Assembly (NCBI GenBank): GCA_947441745.1 | Contig: CANEUJ010000053.1 | Coordinates: forward strand, 1-10,078 | Direction of reading: 5' to 3' | From: Neisseriaceae bacterium | GTDB taxonomy: Bacteria; Pseudomonadota; Gammaproteobacteria; Burkholderiales; UBA11063 | DNA: 10,078 nucleotides | Shown here: in pieces, positions 6,480-10,078 of the stretch | Position numbering within the stretch: the stretch's first letter is position 1 | How the letters are laid out: every line of letters starts with the position of its first letter | Program-made: the position numbers and the translations under genes | Notes under the pieces: generated by a model | What the model saw: the letters and a program-made list of their open reading frames with translations, nothing else | Told to the model about the DNA's origin: nothing | Databases searched by the model: none

Positions 6480-7736
6480 ATGAAATCCCAACTTCCTTTT
6501 GTTTTTGGTTTAAACTACTCTAGTTCTGGTTTTGAAATTAGAGAAAAATTAGCATTCTCACGTGAAGAAATACCATTAGTGCTGGCTAGGCTTCAAAGTT
6601 CAGGTATTACTCGTGAGATTGTTATAGTATCGACCTGTAATCGCACAGAAGTGTTTTGTATTACCCATGATATTGATTTTGTAATTAATGCTATTTGTGA
6701 TATTAAAAATGTTTGCCCGCGAACTCTAAAAAACCACTGCTATGTTTATTCTGGGGATTCATGTGCTAATCATTTATTTCGTGTAGTCTCAGGTCTTGAG
6801 TCGATGGTTTTGGGTGAAACGGAGATAGTCGCACAGGTAAAAGATGCTATGAATTTAGCAACTGATGCAAATAGTATTGGTACTATGTTACTTTCAGTGT
6901 TTCAGATGGCTTTAGCCGTTGAGAAAGATGTTAGAAATGCTACTGAAATCAATAATATTGCAATTTCAATGGGGCATGCTATTGTAAGCCTCGTTAATAC
7001 TAGTTTTCAGAACTTAGAGAAAGAAAGTATTTTGTTTATAGGTGCTGGAGATATGATGCGACAATTAGCTCCACACTTTAAAAACGTTAAGCTAACTAAA
7101 AAAACCATAATTAATCGTACATTAGACAAAGCTAGGCTATTGTCAAATCGCCTAGGTGCGGAATATAATTCACTTGATAAACTTAGTAATATTGTTGCAG
7201 AGTATTCGATAATTATAGCCTGTGCTGGTGGGACTGATACAATACTTAATGAAGAAATACTAAAAGCTAAACTAAACGCTCAAAATCTTTTGATAATTGA
7301 TTTATCTATGCCATTAATTACAAGTCTTTCATTAAGAAATTATCCAAATATAAGGGTTTTAACTATTGATGATATCGCCAAAATAGTTGATGTAGGGATT
7401 GAGAAACGAAAACTGGCAGCACTTGAAGCATCTAATATAATTGAATCTAAGGTAGTTGAATACCAAAGCTGGTTAAAAAAACGTGGTTTAACACCAGTTA
7501 TTAGAGCTCTTAGAGAAAATGCAGATGAAATCCGTCAAGAGGTTTTAGCTTATGCAGAAAAACAATTAGAAAATGGTGACTCTCCGTATGATGTACTAAG
7601 AGCATTATCAATTAAACTTACCAATAGATTAATTCATAGTCCAACTGTGAATTTGTGTTCAAGCGAAGATAAAAAGCAAGAAGAAATAGCGGGACTTATA
7701 ACTTACTTATATGATTTAGAAATACAGGCAAATTGA
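6480..7736 (+). CDS. hemA: Glutamyl-tRNA reductase
   Basis: This enzyme reduces the glutamyl group of Glu-tRNA(Glu) with NADPH to glutamate-1-semialdehyde, the first committed step of C5 heme synthesis, in the cytoplasm. The 418-residue protein equals E. coli HemA in length. The catalytic domain has the VSTCNRTE motif with nucleophile Cys53. His98 lies in CANHLFRVVSGLESMVLGE, at the place of E. coli His99. The NADPH-binding domain follows with ILFIGAGDM (184-192), and a C-terminal helical dimerisation domain lies from about residue 310. The N-terminal segment reads GLNYSSSGFEIREKLAF where most relatives have a His-rich GLNHxTAP sequence, a mild divergence. No recognisable ribosome binding site precedes the ATG. 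hemA heads an operon with prfA one base downstream, a pairing common in proteobacteria. Confidence 0.96.
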   Translation: MKSQLPFVFGLNYSSSGFEIREKLAFSREEIPLVLARLQSSGITREIVIVSTCNRTEVFCITHDIDFVINAICDIKNVCPRTLKNHCYVYSGDSCANHLFRVVSGLESMVLGETEIVAQVKDAMNLATDANSIGTMLLSVFQMALAVEKDVRNATEINNIAISMGHAIVSLVNTSFQNLEKESILFIGAGDMMRQLAPHFKNVKLTKKTIINRTLDKARLLSNRLGAEYNSLDKLSNIVAEYSIIIACAGGTDTILNEEILKAKLNAQNLLIIDLSMPLITSLSLRNYPNIRVLTIDDIAKIVDVGIEKRKLAALEASNIIESKVVEYQSWLKKRGLTPVIRALRENADEIRQEVLAYAEKQLENGDSPYDVLRALSIKLTNRLIHSPTVNLCSSEDKKQEEIAGLITYLYDLEIQAN

Positions 7737-7737
7737 A

Positions 7738-8817
7738 ATGAATAAAAGTGTATACGAAAAACTTGATAAATTAGAAAAGCGCTTATTTGAGGTGTCGGAT
7801 TTATTGGTTCAGCCAGAAGTAACTAATAATATTGAAGAGTACAAAAAACTAAATAAAGAATATTCTGATTTATCTCCTGTTGTTGTAGCTTTTAAGTCAT
7901 TTGTTGCAGCTAATAATGATCTAGATACAGCATTGCTTTTGTTGTCTGATCCAGATATGAAAGAATTTGCTCAAGTGGAGCTAGATACTGCCAAAGAAAA
8001 AATCGAAATCTTGGAATTAGAAATACAAAAGCTTTTACTACCTAAAGATCCTAATGATGAAAAAAATATCTATCTTGAAATTAGAGCTGGTACTGGAGGA
8101 GATGAATCAGCACTATTTTCTGGAGATTTATTTAGAATGTACTCTCGTTTTGCAGAGCGAAATAATTGGCAGATAGAGCTTATTTCAGAGTCTCCATCTG
8201 ATATGGGGGGGTATAGGGAAATTATTGCTAGAATTATAGGGCAGGGTGCCTACTCTAAATTAAAATTTGAATCAGGTGCTCATAGAGTGCAACGTATCCC
8301 AGTTACTGAATCGCAAGGTCGTATTCATACCTCCGCTTGTACAGTAGCTGTTATGCCAGAAGCTGATGAGTTAGAGGCTGTTAAAATTAATCCAGCAGAT
8401 CTAAAAGTAGATACTTATCGTGCTTCAGGTGCTGGTGGACAACATATTAATAAAACTGACTCAGCTATTAGGATTACTCATTTACCAACTGGTATTGTTG
8501 TCGAATGTCAAGACGATAGATCACAACATAAAAACCGTGCTCGTGCTATGTCATTACTTGCTACAAAAATAAATGATGTGCAAGAGGCTGCACAACAAGC
8601 TGAGCTATCAGCAGAGAGAAAGAGTTTAGTTGGCAGTGGTGATAGATCAGAGAGAATTAGGACTTATAACTTCCCACAAGGGCGTATGACTGATCATAGA
8701 ATAAACCTCACCTTATATAAACTAGAAATGATAATGGATGGTGATTTATATGAACTAACAGATGTATTAATGGCAGAGCATCAAGCTAAATTATTGGCTC
8801 GTGTAGAGGGGGAATAA
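7738..8817 (+). CDS. prfA: Peptide chain release factor 1
   Basis: RF1 recognises UAA and UAG in the ribosomal A site and triggers hydrolysis of the peptidyl-tRNA. The 359 residues include an N-terminal helical domain (1-100). The stop-codon reading tripeptide is PVT (188-190), which marks it as RF1 and not RF2. The catalytic GGQ is at 233-235 in SGAGGQHINKTDSA; Gln235 is the residue methylated by PrmC in E. coli. The ATG is one base after the hemA stop, with a weak AGG at 7726-7728, so it is probably co-translated with hemA. The reading frame contains a run of seven G at 8205-8211 (codons for Met156-Gly158), unusual in this AT-rich sequence. In E. coli prmC follows directly; here it does not. 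Confidence 0.97.
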   Translation: MNKSVYEKLDKLEKRLFEVSDLLVQPEVTNNIEEYKKLNKEYSDLSPVVVAFKSFVAANNDLDTALLLLSDPDMKEFAQVELDTAKEKIEILELEIQKLLLPKDPNDEKNIYLEIRAGTGGDESALFSGDLFRMYSRFAERNNWQIELISESPSDMGGYREIIARIIGQGAYSKLKFESGAHRVQRIPVTESQGRIHTSACTVAVMPEADELEAVKINPADLKVDTYRASGAGGQHINKTDSAIRITHLPTGIVVECQDDRSQHKNRARAMSLLATKINDVQEAAQQAELSAERKSLVGSGDRSERIRTYNFPQGRMTDHRINLTLYKLEMIMDGDLYELTDVLMAEHQAKLLARVEGE

Positions 8818-9465
8818 ATGTTAGATAAAAACATTATCAATCCTAAAGAAATTGTTGCCTATTTTGACTTTGATGGAACTATAACTAATTGCGATACATT
8901 TATACCATATTTGTATTTTGTTGTTGGGTTCAAGGGTTTTTTTGTTAATATTCATCGCTTGGTTCCAATTGCTATAATGTATTTACTTAAGATTATAACT
9001 AATGAAATTGCTAAAGAGCGAACGCTTGGTGTGCTGTTAAAAGGCTATTCTGAGGGATTGTTAAACAAAAAAGCTCGAGTATTTGCAAGAAAAACACTTG
9101 ATAGCTATATAATGCCTCATATTTATTCCAAACTAGAGTATCATTTGGAGCATGGGCATAGTGTTATTTTGGTCAGTGCTAATCTTGCTCTATATCTTAA
9201 TTACTGGGCAGAACGACACAATATTGATCATGTAATTGCAACTGAGATTGAGTTTGCTAAGGATAAGTGTACAGGAAAGCTAAAAACTCGTAATTGCTAT
9301 GGAGTACAGAAGGTTATTCGAATTAATGAGTTTTTGAAAACAAATAAATTTACTTATAGCTATGGTTATGGTAATTCTCATGGCGATTATGAGCTTCTTA
9401 ATTTTGTAAATGAGGGGTATTTTGTAAATGGTGAAGAAATTACGCTATGGGACAAAAATTCGTAA
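8818..9465 (+). CDS. HAD-superfamily subfamily IB hydrolase, substrate unknown
   Basis: The 215-residue protein shows the HAD phosphatase fold. Motif I is YFDFDGTIT, with nucleophile Asp17 and acid/base Asp19. Motif II is VILVSAN (Ser120). Motif III is probably Lys165 in GVQKVIRI. Motif IV is GYGNSHGDYELL. A hydrophobic stretch between motifs I and II (about residues 30-60) resembles the cap of PgpC/YfhB-like and related HAD-IB proteins and may touch the membrane. In motif IV the first acidic position is Asn186, while Asp190 is kept. A phosphatase acting on a lipid phosphate or a small metabolite is expected from the family, but I do not assign a substrate. The ATG directly follows the prfA stop with no gap and has a G-rich AGGGGG upstream (8807-8812). 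The 3' end meets rsmG. Confidence 0.85.
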   Translation: MLDKNIINPKEIVAYFDFDGTITNCDTFIPYLYFVVGFKGFFVNIHRLVPIAIMYLLKIITNEIAKERTLGVLLKGYSEGLLNKKARVFARKTLDSYIMPHIYSKLEYHLEHGHSVILVSANLALYLNYWAERHNIDHVIATEIEFAKDKCTGKLKTRNCYGVQKVIRINEFLKTNKFTYSYGYGNSHGDYELLNFVNEGYFVNGEEITLWDKNS

Positions 9466-10070
9466 TGCAAGATACGCTTCATAGAGGAATGATAGAGCTT
9501 GGATTAACTCCTGATGAGACCAAAATTAATAAGCTATTGTCTTATATGGTGTTGCTTAAAAAATGGAATAAAACCTTTAGCTTAACAAGTATTACTGATT
9601 TTGAGCAAATTATTATTTATCATTTGCTAGATGGGCTAACTACTATTTCATATATTAATGAATTTGATTCAATACTTGATATAGGTAGTGGTATGGGTGT
9701 ACCTGGAATTATAATTGCTATTTGGTATCCTGATAAAAAAGTTTCATTACTAGATAGTAATCATAAAAAAACTGCATTTCTAAAGCAGGTGGTTATTGAG
9801 CTTGGCTTATCAAATGTAGATATTATTTGTTCTAGAGTGGAGAGTTATAACCCTATAATACCTTATGACTTGGCTATATCTAGGGCTTTTAGTAACAGTA
9901 AACTATTTATTGATTTGGCAAAGCATTTGGTTAGGGGGGTATTAATGCTTATGAAGAGTATTAAAATAGAAGATGAAACTGATCAAATACTTAATTATAA
10001 ATATAATATAATAGAACTAAATTTGCCATTTTGTATGGATAAACGTTATTTATTAGAGATAGAAATATAA
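9465..10070 (+). CDS. rsmG: 16S rRNA (guanine527-N7)-methyltransferase
   Basis: RsmG transfers a methyl group from S-adenosylmethionine to N7 of G527 in the 530 loop of 16S rRNA; loss gives low-level streptomycin resistance in other bacteria. From this start the protein has 201 residues (E. coli 207). It shows LLKKWNKTFSLTSITD (31-45), the SAM-binding LDIGSGMGVPG (71-81), acidic Asp97 in SLLDSNHKK, and ISRAF (138-142). The start at 9465 overlaps the HAD stop as TAATG and matches the family N-terminus. An in-frame ATG at 9447 would add six residues (MGQKFV), and neither start has a strong ribosome binding site. The motif after the SAM loop (LMLMKSIKIEDE) lacks the usual ALKG glycine, a modest divergence. 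A run of six G lies at 9934-9939. Confidence 0.92.
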   Translation: MQDTLHRGMIELGLTPDETKINKLLSYMVLLKKWNKTFSLTSITDFEQIIIYHLLDGLTTISYINEFDSILDIGSGMGVPGIIIAIWYPDKKVSLLDSNHKKTAFLKQVVIELGLSNVDIICSRVESYNPIIPYDLAISRAFSNSKLFIDLAKHLVRGVLMLMKSIKIEDETDQILNYKYNIIELNLPFCMDKRYLLEIEI

Positions 10071-10078
10071 TGCAAGGA
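10070..10078 (+). CDS. Possible start of the next operon gene, only nine bases visible
   Basis: An ATG at 10070 overlaps the rsmG stop as TAATG, the same junction used at rplC/rplD, rplP/rpmC and HAD/rsmG. Only three codons (Met-Gln-Gly) are present, so the product cannot be named. parA often follows rsmG in bacteria, but nothing visible here supports that specifically. Confidence 0.3.

Noticed and set aside
1..10078. A previously undescribed defence, mobile or biosynthetic system
   Set aside because: Every complete gene except the HAD hydrolase belongs to a well-known housekeeping family, and no nuclease, toxin, transposase, integrase, repeat array or unknown gene cluster is visible.

Overview
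The window comes from an AT-rich proteobacterium (roughly one third G+C by eye). The ribosomal protein sequences and the hemA-prfA arrangement suggest a low-GC betaproteobacterium, perhaps related to Neisseriales. That placement is inference from family resemblance; no search was run. All genes lie on the + strand, and no rRNA, tRNA, CRISPR array, insertion sequence or phage gene is visible.

Region 1 (1-1413) is the 5'-truncated end of a multi-pass NCS2/AzgA-like purine/pyrimidine-type permease. Region 2 (1414-1583) is a 170-base spacer with a good extended -10 promoter and a leader of about 115 nt that can fold into three consecutive hairpins.

Region 3 (1584-6269) is a tightly packed S10-type ribosomal protein operon: rplC, rplD, rplW, rplB, rpsS, rplV, rpsC, rplP, rpmC, rpsQ (L3, L4, L23, L2, S19, L22, S3, L16, L29, S17). 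It is cut at both ends compared with the classical cluster. rpsJ (S10) is not in front of rplC. After rpsQ comes a strong terminator (6281-6318) rather than rplN and the spc operon.

Region 4 (6319-6479) is a very AT-rich promoter region in which a perfect 10-bp inverted repeat overlaps the likely -10 element. Region 5 (6480-10070) is a second compact operon: hemA (first committed step of C5 tetrapyrrole synthesis), prfA (release factor 1), a HAD-IB hydrolase of unknown substrate, and rsmG (16S rRNA G527 methyltransferase). A further gene probably starts at 10070. These genes abut or overlap, so translational coupling is likely.

The content is mostly housekeeping: ribosome construction, translation termination, rRNA modification and heme synthesis. 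I see no convincing new multi-gene system. The points worth a second look are regulatory and architectural: the relocated S10 cluster with its own structured leader, a sequence near the -35 complementary to the rplC ribosome binding site, the palindromic hemA promoter, and the HAD gene in the place where prmC often follows prfA.
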